Source: Syngnathus acus | Taxonomy: Eukaryota; Chordata; Actinopteri; Syngnathiformes; Syngnathidae | NCBI RefSeq assembly: GCF_901709675.1 | Contig: NC_051101.1 | Span: 310,001-374,000, forward strand | Direction of reading: 5' to 3' | DNA: 64,000 nt | In this document: piece after piece, positions 22,024-30,697 of the stretch | How the letters are laid out: each line of letters opens with the position of its first letter | How positions within the stretch are numbered: position 1 is the first letter of the stretch | Program-made: the position numbers and the translations under genes | Notes under the pieces: generated by a model | What the model saw: the letters and a program-made list of their open reading frames with translations, nothing else | What the model was told of the DNA's origin: nothing | Database searches by the model: none

Positions 22024-22036
22024 TTTATTGAATAAA
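22024..22036. terminator. Overlapping polyadenylation signals on both strands
   Basis: The sequence TTTATTGAATAAA holds AATAAA on the plus strand (22,031-22,036) and on the minus strand (22,029-22,024). The plus signal is about 75 bases after the PX stop; the minus signal is about 26 bases after the protease stop. It sits exactly where the two convergent gene blocks meet, so it can serve both. Confidence 0.7.
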
Positions 22037-22054
22037 AGAGATTTTTATAAAACA

Positions 22055-22588
22055 TTAACACGGTTTCAGACAATGACATTCTTTAAATTTATGCAATGAA
22101 CACGATGTTTGTCCGCCGCACATCCGATCTGGCCTTCGACATTTTTTGACAAACTCGCTAATCATTGCGTCGTTATTCAGAGGATCAAGACTATAATGCG
22201 TCATCACTTCATGGTAGGTCAGACCCCACCCTCGTTGGGCTAGATAATACACACAGTGCTGACCACAGGTGTCTGTCAACTCGTGTTGCAGTTGGCCGTT
22301 CTGGTATTCCACCCGATTAGAATGCTTCTTCAGAAATCTGTATATACTTGACGGGTAATACGGACTGTTCGGTGGCAGACCAAAAGGGTCAAAGAATGTG
22401 GCCGAACCATCCGATTCTAAAGTTAAAGCGAGCCAATGCTCGCCGGGGAGGTGCCTCGGATGCGTGTTTACAATATAGTGTCTAGGGGGGGTGTCTTTGA
22501 CGTCAGCTAACTCGTCTGATACGAAAACACCTCCAAACAATGCTCTTTGCATCCGAGTCATAATCAAGTCCAATTCACGACCGTTCAT
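22055..22588 (-). CDS. Polinton adenain-like cysteine protease
   Basis: A 177-codon intact frame. In the family this enzyme cleaves capsid precursors during maturation. The catalytic triad can be read in the correct order: His in PGEHWLAL (about residue 51), Asp in ATFFDPFG (about 67) and Cys in CGQHCVYYL (about 111), followed by a Cys-rich C-terminus (CGGQTSC, HCLKPC). The gene starts five bases after the capsid stop, so the two were probably cotranscribed. No break is seen. Confidence 0.87.
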   Translation of the reverse strand: MNGRELDLIMTRMQRALFGGVFVSDELADVKDTPPRHYIVNTHPRHLPGEHWLALTLESDGSATFFDPFGLPPNSPYYPSSIYRFLKKHSNRVEYQNGQLQHELTDTCGQHCVYYLAQRGWGLTYHEVMTHYSLDPLNNDAMISEFVKKCRRPDRMCGGQTSCSLHKFKECHCLKPC

Positions 22589-22592
22589 AGCG

Positions 22593-23357
22593 TTAATAAT
22601 AGTCCATCAATACTTCCCTCTTGGCATTAATCTCAATAAGGGAATCATAAACCGCGTATACAATAAGCGTGGCTGTGTGGGGGAGGGGCGTATGGAAGCG
22701 TAGGTCTAATCTTAAAACGCCGTTATTTACGGGTGACAAAGCTCCTGAGTCATCCGCCTGACTTAAATTGAAGACAAAAAGTGAGTAGCCTTGACTAAAA
22801 TCCTGTTGATCGATACAAAGAGGTAAATCTTTCAAAAAACGCCCTGTCGCTGTGTATAGATTATGAAATTCGCGTGTACATAACCCAGTTTCGAAATTGG
22901 GCTGAAAAGCTTTTGCAGGTATTTGTCGACCTTCATGGCTAAGAGCCAAGTACTCTATGTTATGATGCAAAAAATTAAACGGGTTTAAATCTCTCCGTCC
23001 CATGAAGCTGTTATGATTCACCATAGCTAATACAATTTGTTTAAGGATATGTCCGAGGAAGAGGTTGTCTTGGTGACAAATCCGTGAGTTTTGAGGTATG
23101 GAGAATGTCTTCATATTGACTCTGCTTAATGGGTACAATGCGTTACCTTTCTGTAAAGCGGCGGCGTGTCCTATCGCTACGGCTGGTGAGACTGTTACTT
23201 TTTTTGCTCCTAGTATCTTGAGACACGAATCGCTGTCTGGAGCGCTCATGAGACAAAAATCATCAGGAGCTCTAGTTAACTTCAGGCGCAGATCTACATT
23301 TTTCAATAGATGGCGTTCAGAAAAGAAAATATCTCCATGAAGCGGATTTTTTTTTTT
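22593..23357 (-). pseudogene. Polinton major capsid protein, C-terminal part
   Basis: About 255 codons downstream (on the minus strand) of the L2 insertion. It starts at the poly-Lys/NPLHGDIFF junction and runs to the natural stop at 22,593. The segment with VDLRLKLTRAPDDFCLM and the closing SLFVFNLSQ region fit the second jelly roll of a double-jelly-roll capsid protein. Its partner is at 27,163-27,707. The part itself has no internal stop; the gene is disabled by the LINE only. Confidence 0.78.
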
Positions 23358-26300
23358 GACGGCTGCGTGTGGACCAAGGCGGAAGTAATCTGGGGAGAGG
23401 ACGCTGGCGCTGATTGTTCGCCGCTTCTCCACCAGAATTAGTTTAGTTTTAGTGTTTTTATTTATTTATTTTTTAGCCATTATTAAAGTTTAGTTTTTAG
23501 CTTCTAGTTTTAGTGTGCAGTGCGCCTGGACCGCGGCGAACCGCGGCGAACCTCCACAGAGCCGGCTGCCTACTACGGCGCGCCCACCCACCCCACCCCA
23601 CCACCCCCCGCCAAGGCATCCTGGCTAGCCTAGCCAATGGCTAACACTCAAGTTCAGTGTTCTCCAACCGGCACTATGTTAACTTACTCCATCCCCCGCT
23701 TGCTGGAGCTGAGTAATCACACCATTGCAGGGTGTGTCTCAGTCATCAAACAACTCGGACTTCTCCGCAGACCACGTTACTTCCACAGAAGCACCCGTCG
23801 TAACTTTGTTTTCTCCCAACCCGTCCATAACACTGTACCATTCATCTGCTCCTGCTCCGCCCGACACCCCGTCGCATGTACAACACGTCATCAGATACCT
23901 GGCGCACTTGGATCTTATTGTAGCAACCATGCGGGGCTGCAGTACTCCAGGTGGCCTGGAAAACATGGTGCGGACTTCACTCCTACACGGAGCAGACTCC
24001 GAGACAAGACGGACACCGGGTTGCCGGGAAAGCACGGAGTGTTAATTTCTCCAGCACGGGACGGACACCAACACGGAGTGGATTTCACTCCAACACAGAG
24101 TGGACTGCACTGCATGTGGCACAGAAAACGTGGAGTGGATTTCTCTCTACTTCGCCCCCTACCTAAACACAGCCCCACAGCCACAATCAAAATGGATCTC
24201 CTCAACATCCAAGCACTCACCCGTAAATCATCATTTATTCACGACCTCATCCTGGACAAAGGCTTAGACATAATGTGCCTGACTGAAACCTGGCAACCAC
24301 CCGATGTCTATCAATCCCTCAATGAAGCCTGTCCCTCTGGTTATAAATACATAACTAAACCTCGCAGCACTGGCCGTGGCGGTGGCCTGGCTGTACTCCA
24401 CCGTCTTGATCTAGAGCTGTCCCCCCTCCCTCTACCTGATCACTCCTCATTCGAATCCCTTGCATTCAAATGTAAACCTCCATATCCTATCACAGTTTTA
24501 CTTATTTACCTCCCTCCTAAACCAAACTCCTCTTTCATTCCAGAACTACACGATCTACTCACTACCCTCTGTACCTCCACTTCCTCTAATCTAATCATAT
24601 TAGGTGATGTTAACATCCATGTCGACACCCCCTCCCGCCCCCCTGCCTCTGACCTGTTGCAACTATTGGACTGTTTACACCTCACCCAACATGTAAATGT
24701 CCCCACACATGACAAAGGGCATACACTTGACCTTGTCATCTCCTCATCGGCCATAAGCAACCTGCAAGTTCATGAGGTCGGTGTGTCTGACCACAAACTT
24801 ATTCAAATGGAACTTCCTTTCCCACACCCCCACTCCAAACCCAAGCGGCAAATCTCATTCAGAAATTTCAAAAACATCAACCAAGACACTATAGCACAGG
24901 ACCTCCAGCTTCTCTCCTCTGCAACCTTTACATCAGTCAGCAAGGCAGTGGACCATTACAATAACTCTTTGGCCAAACTTCTAAGTATCCACGCCCCCCA
25001 AAAAACTAAAACAGTCACCTTTTCACGCTCAGCCCCCTGGTACACCAGTGAGCTGCGTCTGATGAAGTCAACTGGACGCATCCTGGAGCGTCGTCTTAAA
25101 GCCTCAGGACTGACCGTGCACAAACAGGCCTACAAAGAACATCAGAAGGCCTACTCAAAAGCCCTTGGGACTGCACGTGCCCAGTTCTATTCCAATATCA
25201 TAAACAATACCCCTGGAAATTCAAAACAGCTCTTTTCAACCATCAACCACTTTCTCAAACCCCAACCCACCACTCCAACAGAATCCTCAGAGGTAGTGTC
25301 CAATAACTTTATGACCTTCTTTACGGCTAAGGTTGACAACATCCGCACCCAGCTCCTCTCCTCTTCTTGCCCCACCACTTCACCTCCTCCCCCCTTCCTT
25401 CCACCCGGGACAGTCCAGCCTCTCCGCTGCTTCTCCTCTATCTTGCAGTCGGAGGTAGAAGACATCATCAAAAAGATGAAACCCTCCACATGTGCCCTGG
25501 ACCCTTTCCCCACAGCCCTCATTAAACAACAAACCTCAGCCATTAGTCCCCTAATAACCAATGTCATCAACCTCTCACTCCAGTCTGGCTCTGTACCCCC
25601 TGCATTGAAGACTGCCATTATTACCCCCCTGCTCAAAAAACCCTCACTTGACCCGGACAACCTTGTCAACTACAGACCAATATCTAACCTCCCGTTCCTC
25701 TCCAAGGTTCTGGAAAAAGTGGTAGCTGCCCAACTTCACACTCATCTCACCCGCAATAACATCGCTGAGAAATTTCAATCCGGGTTTCGCTCTGGCCACA
25801 GCACTGAAACAGCACTTGTTAGGGTCACCAACGACCTTCTCATGGCTGCCGATGCAGGCTCCCCGTCACTTCTCATCCTGTTGGATCTGTCCGCTGCATT
25901 TGACATTGTCCACCACAATATCCTCCTTAACCAACTTCACTCCACTGGATTCTCTGGCACTGCTCTAACCTGGCTTCAGTCCTACCTCTTGAACCGGACC
26001 GAGTACGTTTCCCTGGGGGGGGAAAAGTCCGACACTCACACTGTCACCTCCGGTGTCCCCCAGGGATCTGTACTCGGTCCTACCCTCTTCACTCTCTACA
26101 TACTACCCCTCGGCAATATAATCAGGAAGTTCGGCATCTCATATCATTGTTATGCGGACGACACCCAGCTATACCTCAAACTTGACCCCCCGCCCTCCAT
26201 AACCCAGCCTTCTCCATCTCCCTCATCCATCCTCTCCCTGTGTCTGGAGGAGATAAAGGCGTGGATGAATCTCAGCTTCCTGCAAGTTAACAATGACAAA

Positions 26301-27162
26301 ACCCAAGCCATGTTAATTGGCACTCCCCATCAGATCCATACCTGCCCAATAACAAGCATCTTATTCGCCGGTCTCACTATTCCCCTCTCAGCCACTGTCA
26401 CCAACCTGGGTGTGAAACTGGACCCTCAACTCAACCTTGAGTCACACATAAAACACATCTGCAAAACCTCCTTCTTCCACCTCAGAAATATTTCCAAACT
26501 CCGCCCCACACTTACCCTGACGGATGCTGAGAAACTTGTCCACGCCTTTGTCTCCTCAAGGCTAGACTATTGTAACGCACTCCTCATCGGGATCCCTAGC
26601 AAGAGCCTCCAGAGGCTTCAGTACATTCAAAACAGCGCTGCTAGGATCCTGATGAGGGTGCGGAAAAGCAATCACATCACACCCATCCTCCGTTCTCTGC
26701 ACTGGCTCCCCATCAAATTCCGAATTGATTATAAGATCGCCCTCCTCACTCACCATTGTATCCTCGGACATGCTCCCCCATACCTCAAAGAACTCCTTGC
26801 CCCAAAACCTGCCACCCGAAGCCTCCGCTCATCCAATTCACACCTTCTCCACGTTCCGAAAAACAAGCTGCGCACCATGGGCGACCGGGCCTTCTGCCAT
26901 ACAGCCCCTACACTGTGGAACTCCCTCCCCGACCACCTAAGAGCACCCCAATCCACTGACTCTTTCAAAACTGGACTTAAAACTCACCTCTTTACCTTAG
27001 CATTTCCGTAATTTCTCTCATATCTTGGTTGTCGTCCAGTTGTTTTAAACTTGTCCTTGTTTTGTTTTCTTGTTTTTTATCTGCCATGTAGCACTTTGAG
27101 ATTCCCCCGAATGTAAAGTGCGTTATAAATATAATTTATTATTATTATTATTATTATTATTA
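23358..27162 (+). mobile_element. L2-clade LINE inserted in the capsid gene
   Basis: A plus-strand non-LTR element of about 3.8 kb. The 5' UTR (about 23,358-23,636) is GC-rich, a single long ORF follows, and the 3' end has GTAAAGTGCGTTATAAAT followed by (ATT)n at about 27,137-27,162, the typical L2 tail. The capsid reading frame resumes on each side. I see no clear target duplication, which is common for L2. Low decay and an open ORF point to recent activity. Confidence 0.88.
23637..27011 (+). CDS. L2-type LINE endonuclease/reverse transcriptase ORF, uninterrupted
   Basis: A 1,124-codon open frame. The endonuclease starts near residue 185 (MDLLNIQALTRKS) and shows CLTETW, GGGLAVLH, LIILGDVN and GVSDHKLI. 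The RT region (about residues 620-950) has NYRPISNLPFLSKVLEK, FRSGHSTETAL, LLDLSAAFDIVHH, GVPQGSVLGP and the catalytic YADDTQLYL. The C-terminus carries SRLDYCNALLIGIP and LHWLPI, typical of the L2 clade. The N-terminal 180 residues are low-complexity and contain degenerate repeats of HGVDFTPT type; translation may begin downstream. It inserted into the Polinton capsid gene on the opposite strand. Catalytic residues appear intact, so activity is possible but untested. Confidence 0.88.
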   Translation: MANTQVQCSPTGTMLTYSIPRLLELSNHTIAGCVSVIKQLGLLRRPRYFHRSTRRNFVFSQPVHNTVPFICSCSARHPVACTTRHQIPGALGSYCSNHAGLQYSRWPGKHGADFTPTRSRLRDKTDTGLPGKHGVLISPARDGHQHGVDFTPTQSGLHCMWHRKRGVDFSLLRPLPKHSPTATIKMDLLNIQALTRKSSFIHDLILDKGLDIMCLTETWQPPDVYQSLNEACPSGYKYITKPRSTGRGGGLAVLHRLDLELSPLPLPDHSSFESLAFKCKPPYPITVLLIYLPPKPNSSFIPELHDLLTTLCTSTSSNLIILGDVNIHVDTPSRPPASDLLQLLDCLHLTQHVNVPTHDKGHTLDLVISSSAISNLQVHEVGVSDHKLIQMELPFPHPHSKPKRQISFRNFKNINQDTIAQDLQLLSSATFTSVSKAVDHYNNSLAKLLSIHAPQKTKTVTFSRSAPWYTSELRLMKSTGRILERRLKASGLTVHKQAYKEHQKAYSKALGTARAQFYSNIINNTPGNSKQLFSTINHFLKPQPTTPTESSEVVSNNFMTFFTAKVDNIRTQLLSSSCPTTSPPPPFLPPGTVQPLRCFSSILQSEVEDIIKKMKPSTCALDPFPTALIKQQTSAISPLITNVINLSLQSGSVPPALKTAIITPLLKKPSLDPDNLVNYRPISNLPFLSKVLEKVVAAQLHTHLTRNNIAEKFQSGFRSGHSTETALVRVTNDLLMAADAGSPSLLILLDLSAAFDIVHHNILLNQLHSTGFSGTALTWLQSYLLNRTEYVSLGGEKSDTHTVTSGVPQGSVLGPTLFTLYILPLGNIIRKFGISYHCYADDTQLYLKLDPPPSITQPSPSPSSILSLCLEEIKAWMNLSFLQVNNDKTQAMLIGTPHQIHTCPITSILFAGLTIPLSATVTNLGVKLDPQLNLESHIKHICKTSFFHLRNISKLRPTLTLTDAEKLVHAFVSSRLDYCNALLIGIPSKSLQRLQYIQNSAARILMRVRKSNHITPILRSLHWLPIKFRIDYKIALLTHHCILGHAPPYLKELLAPKPATRSLRSSNSHLLHVPKNKLRTMGDRAFCHTAPTLWNSLPDHLRAPQSTDSFKTGLKTHLFTLAFP

Positions 27163-27707
27163 CCCGTTAGGTGGAATTCACGTGACCCTGCTATCTGCTG
27201 CGTGCGTCTAACTAAACCCTCGTTGGCCCCCGCCCCTTCGAATGCGATAGAATCCATACGGCCTCTTGTATCCTTAGCGAACATTCCTGCTGTGAATTGT
27301 GACTCCAAACAATCGTTTGAAAAGTTTAACAATAACTCAATGATGGACCGATAGGCGTGTGTGGCGCTAGATTGTGAGATTAGCCGCCCGCCCAGCGAAA
27401 CATCTAATTGACTAAAAATTGTGTTTATCGGGAAATTCACAATGCCGACTTGCTCTTGCGGCGGTAAATTAGTTCCATCTCTACGTGTTACTTTTAAACG
27501 CAGGTGTAGTAATGTGTCGGATAAATCTAAATATTTTGAGCCGTCCCCGGGTATAAAAAATTTGATTGGCCCTTGGTCCACAATGGCGGATAAAGGGAGA
27601 AATTCCACATAAGAACTGTCTTCGATGGAGAGTTGCGTCAAGGGACAAGAAAACAGATCAAGACTTGATAAAACGCACTCTTGCGATTTAAAATGTAGAA
27701 GGGCCAT
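27163..27707 (-). pseudogene. Polinton major capsid protein, N-terminal part
   Basis: From ATG at 27,707 about 181 codons read through to the L2 tail. Motifs include YVEFLPLSAIVDQGPIKFFI, TLLHLRLKVTRRDG, and INTIFSQLDVSLGGRLIS, characteristic of the first jelly roll of Polinton double-jelly-roll capsid proteins. The reading frame runs into (AAT)n of the L2. The other part is at 22,593-23,357. Together about 430 codons, in the range of adintovirus hexon-like proteins. No stop occurs within this part. Confidence 0.8.
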
Positions 27708-27787
27708 TTTAAGAGAAAATATCTGTCCTCCGTCTCCTCTGCCTTTTCTTGACAACTGATCTGAGATCGGCCGAGCGCCTTTTTCTT

Positions 27788-28117
27788 TTAACGCTCTTTT
27801 TTCTCCGCCCACCAGGGTGCAGCTGATGAAGCTGCAAGTCCGGAACCTTCTTGAGTGGTTTCGGGTTTCTGGTGAATCCTCTCTATGACCTGCCCTGCTA
27901 CATCGGTTGCTATGTTTTTAGCAGCGGCTTGAAGGTGTGGCTTCGCCAAGTTAAAGCCGTTTTTGAACATCGGCACCACGAAGCCCAAGAGTTTTGCAAA
28001 AATAGAGCCCAGACCGCGCCTATATTGAACGGGGCTTCCTTGGAACCCCGGAAATGACCCCCCTACTTGTGTTTCGACAAAACGATACAGGTCGGGATGC
28101 GTGGTTGACGTCACCAT
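27788..28117 (-). CDS. Small Polinton capsid-associated protein (PY/pVI-like)
   Basis: A 109-codon frame between the minor and major capsid genes. It starts with a polar region, then GGSFPGFQGSPVQYRRGLGS, a hydrophobic amphipathic stretch (FAKLLGFVVPMFKNGF, about residues 39-55) and a helical AKPHLQAAAKNIATDVAG segment. A short Gly-rich start followed by an amphipathic helix is the layout of the small PY/pVI-like proteins next to Polinton capsid genes, thought to act on membranes or inside the capsid. Function is inferred from position and composition. No break is seen. Confidence 0.6.
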   Translation of the reverse strand: MVTSTTHPDLYRFVETQVGGSFPGFQGSPVQYRRGLGSIFAKLLGFVVPMFKNGFNLAKPHLQAAAKNIATDVAGQVIERIHQKPETTQEGSGLAASSAAPWWAEKKER

Positions 28118-28125
28118 TATTTTTA

Positions 28126-28914
28126 TTATTTCGATCTAAAATGCAGAATGAGAATAACTTTCCCGTATTCAAATTCCACAGGGGTGTTCTGGTCTGTTCG
28201 TAGACTAATTGTAATGGTCTTGATATGGCTTCTGCATACGGTTAAATAGTAAACAGGGTTAAAAGTCTTATTTATAACATCACCGTATTCCCCCTCAATA
28301 GGGAGAGTTCGAAGCATCGGCGCGTAGGCGTCACCCACTATCTGATGCTCTACTACGTCAGCGTAAACAAAAATGTAATATGATCCGGCTCGTCTGTCAG
28401 CTGGATGTTGTCCATTCACACCTTCCGGTCTGAGCGAGAGCCAATGTTCAGGATTCATTCCAACAATGTACGCTAGAGGGCTCTTGAACATAATTCTCAA
28501 ACCTTCTTCGCCCGAAAACAAGAATCTGCGCTTATGTTGATCAAATTGCACATCAATCTTTTTCTTACTCGCTTTAGTTAATAGAGTTTGAATTTCCGAA
28601 GCCAATGACTCATGATCGTTGTAAACGCCTCCTCGAACTTTCAGCATATGTCGAATTTCCGAATCATCTTGGAATATGTCGCCTCTGTGAGCAGAAAGCT
28701 TCGGCTGTTTGAGATAGAAATTCCGTTTTTTCTCAGGAACGTCAGAAATTGAGTTGATGTATGAAAGTTCGCATAATCCGACCTCCCATGAGCCTTTTAA
28801 GTCGATATGTTGCGCTAATTCCACCTTAAATTCTGAAAGGGTATTTTCACTGAAAATGTGCATACTAGCATTTGACGCTAATGTTACGTAGAATTCTCTC
28901 TGGACTTCACCCAT
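28126..28914 (-). CDS. Polinton minor capsid (penton-like) protein
   Basis: 262 codons from ATG at 28,914; an upstream in-frame ATG at 28,953 overlaps the integrase end and is less likely. The start, MGEVQREFYVTLASN, followed by SEFKVELAQHIDLKGSWEVGL, is the hallmark opening of the Polinton minor capsid protein, whose single jelly roll is thought to form the capsid vertex. The middle contains GMNPEHW and YYIFVYADVVEHQIVGD; the end is a hydrophobic beta-rich segment. Intact. It sits between integrase and the PY-like gene, as in related elements. Confidence 0.8.
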   Translation of the reverse strand: MGEVQREFYVTLASNASMHIFSENTLSEFKVELAQHIDLKGSWEVGLCELSYINSISDVPEKKRNFYLKQPKLSAHRGDIFQDDSEIRHMLKVRGGVYNDHESLASEIQTLLTKASKKKIDVQFDQHKRRFLFSGEEGLRIMFKSPLAYIVGMNPEHWLSLRPEGVNGQHPADRRAGSYYIFVYADVVEHQIVGDAYAPMLRTLPIEGEYGDVINKTFNPVYYLTVCRSHIKTITISLRTDQNTPVEFEYGKVILILHFRSK

Positions 28915-28939
28915 CTTGTAATTTTCACAGAATGACGTT

Positions 28940-30050
28940 CTATCGAGCTTCAAATGTCTTTAACGCTCTTTGCGGGTACCCAACTATCGAATTTGGCTGG
29001 CCAGCCGACCCAGTGGACGAGGAACCCGCGTTTGCCTGACACGGTGCGTGATTTAAGAATTTTCTGTATGCGGAAAATTTTATTTTTTTTACTTTTTGTA
29101 ATTCCGCTTCGTAAAAGCTGCCTTCTATAGGCACACCGTCCAAGTCCGATATTTTGTAGACGGGTGGAACGCGATGAAGACGTTGTGTTATTCTGAATAC
29201 TTCGTCCGTGTAACTTTGTAAATAACCCTTCTCAAAAACGCCTCTTAGTTTGGAAAGCCGCACAGTTTCACCTGGAGCGAAGCGGAACTTGTTCCCCCGG
29301 TGGAAAGGATTGTTTGCATACAGGTTGGTGAAAATAATGTCTTTATTATCCTCATTTACGGCATTTGGTGTAATTTTTATACTAGTATGAAAACTGTCAT
29401 AGCTGACAATAAAATCCTGAATTACGTCGACGTATCGTCGTGTGTTCTTAGCTGTAAAATACCTCCACATGCGTGACTTCAATGTTTTGTTGAATCGTTC
29501 AACGGTCTGCACTTTTGTATCGGAAGATGTTGCAAAATGTATAATATTATGCTGTCTCATTAATTTCTGGAAATGTTTTTTAAAAAATTCTTTCCCCTTA
29601 TCTGTCTGGAGTCGTAATGGTGTGCCGCTAACTGATAAGACATCTTCAAATGCTTTGGTGACCTGCGTACCTGTTTTAGCTTTCAAAACTCGTACATATG
29701 CACGTTTCGAGAAAATATCGATCATGGTCAGTAAATATTTATATCCATCATTGTAGCGTGCTAATGATTGCATATCACATAAATCTGCTTGAAATTGTCT
29801 CATAGGACCTTGAACAAAAACTTTATTTCTAGGAAAAGTTATTCTGGCTGGTTTGTGTAAAGTACATATAAGCATCTTGATCTGACAGAAACTCCTTCAC
29901 TTTTTTAATATTAGTGTTTTTACAGCTAACAGTCGCTGCTTTGTGTAAGCGTGACTCTCCCCCAACACTAGCTGGAATTTTAGCATTATAATAGAGCTTT
30001 TCAAGACATCTCTCCCCACCCATTGTTAGATGTGGTCTGGCGCATATCAA
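28940..30050 (-). pseudogene. Polinton integrase, frameshifted
   Basis: A retroviral-type (rve) integrase that would join element ends to host DNA. The N-terminal zinc-binding/helical part lies at 30,050-29,829 (LEKLYYNAKIPASVGG, VKEFLSDQDAY). The catalytic core follows in another frame from 29,875: Asp in ADLCDMQS, Asp in LQTDKGKEFF and Glu in QTVERFNKTL give a D,D,E arrangement. A C-terminal chromodomain/SH3-like region (about 29,200-29,050) and a Ser/Gly-rich tail end at 28,940. The frames overlap at 29,829-29,875, so one indel near there separates them. The core motifs are otherwise complete. Confidence 0.85.
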
Positions 30051-30436
30051 AGTGTGGCACGGTTAATGAAGCATACAGGTATGAGATTTTGTGATTTTTA
30101 ATTGAATAAACACAGAAAAACAATCACTTTGTTGGTCACAATAGTTTATTACAAAAAATTCAGCTAGTTCTTAAAAGCATTTACTAATGAGTAGAAAAAA
30201 GTATCAAACACACAGCAGTAAAAATAAAAATAAAAAACATGGTTAAAAAAACAACGTTTTTCTACAGCTCCTAAGATTTAACATAACGCATGAATGAAAA
30301 TAACATAGGCGGTGGTACTTTGGACTCAGTTAGGGTTTTAAATCTCTTTAGCTCCCCAGTTATATCATTTGGCAAATGTATTTAATATAGTCTATAATCA
30401 ATGTTAGAACAGTCGCCAATTGGTTCCACATTTTTC
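30051..30436. other. Polinton spacer between integrase and accessory genes
   Basis: AT-rich, non-coding. It contains AATAAA-type motifs on both strands (plus about 30,104; minus about 30,146), so it may hold the polyadenylation site of the accessory transcript and the integrase promoter. No ORF is supported. Confidence 0.4.
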
Positions 30437-30697
30437 TCACAATATTTCCCATTGTGTCTTTCCAAAGGTTCTAAATAATAGTTCGACTTCACTATTACTC
30501 AACACCACAATGTCACTAAATTCTTGTTTTATACAACGGAGACGAGCAAAGACCTTGCATTCATGGGCGAGGTCGTGCAAAATGGCAGCAGCCGTGTTGC
30601 GGATGTTTTTAAGAGAGGCGGATGTCCTAAAATAGAAAAGCATGGTCGATAAAGTGTGGAGGAAGTTAGCATTGCATAACTCAGCCATCACTGTTTC
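30437..30697 (-). CDS. Accessory Polinton ORF, continuation past an in-frame UAG
   Basis: About 84 codons in exactly the same frame as the 326-codon ORF upstream, separated from it by one TAG at 30,698-30,700; an ATG is available at 30,688. It reads as a helical, Leu/Ala/Cys-containing sequence (NFLHTLSTMLFYFR, NTAAAILHDLAHECKV) and ends at a normal stop. No family is recognised. It is either the C-terminus of the upstream protein separated by a disabling or read-through stop, or a separate short protein. Confidence 0.5.
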   Translation of the reverse strand, partial: ETVMAELCNANFLHTLSTMLFYFRTSASLKNIRNTAAAILHDLAHECKVFARLRCIKQEFSDIVVLSNSEVELLFRTFGKTQWEIL

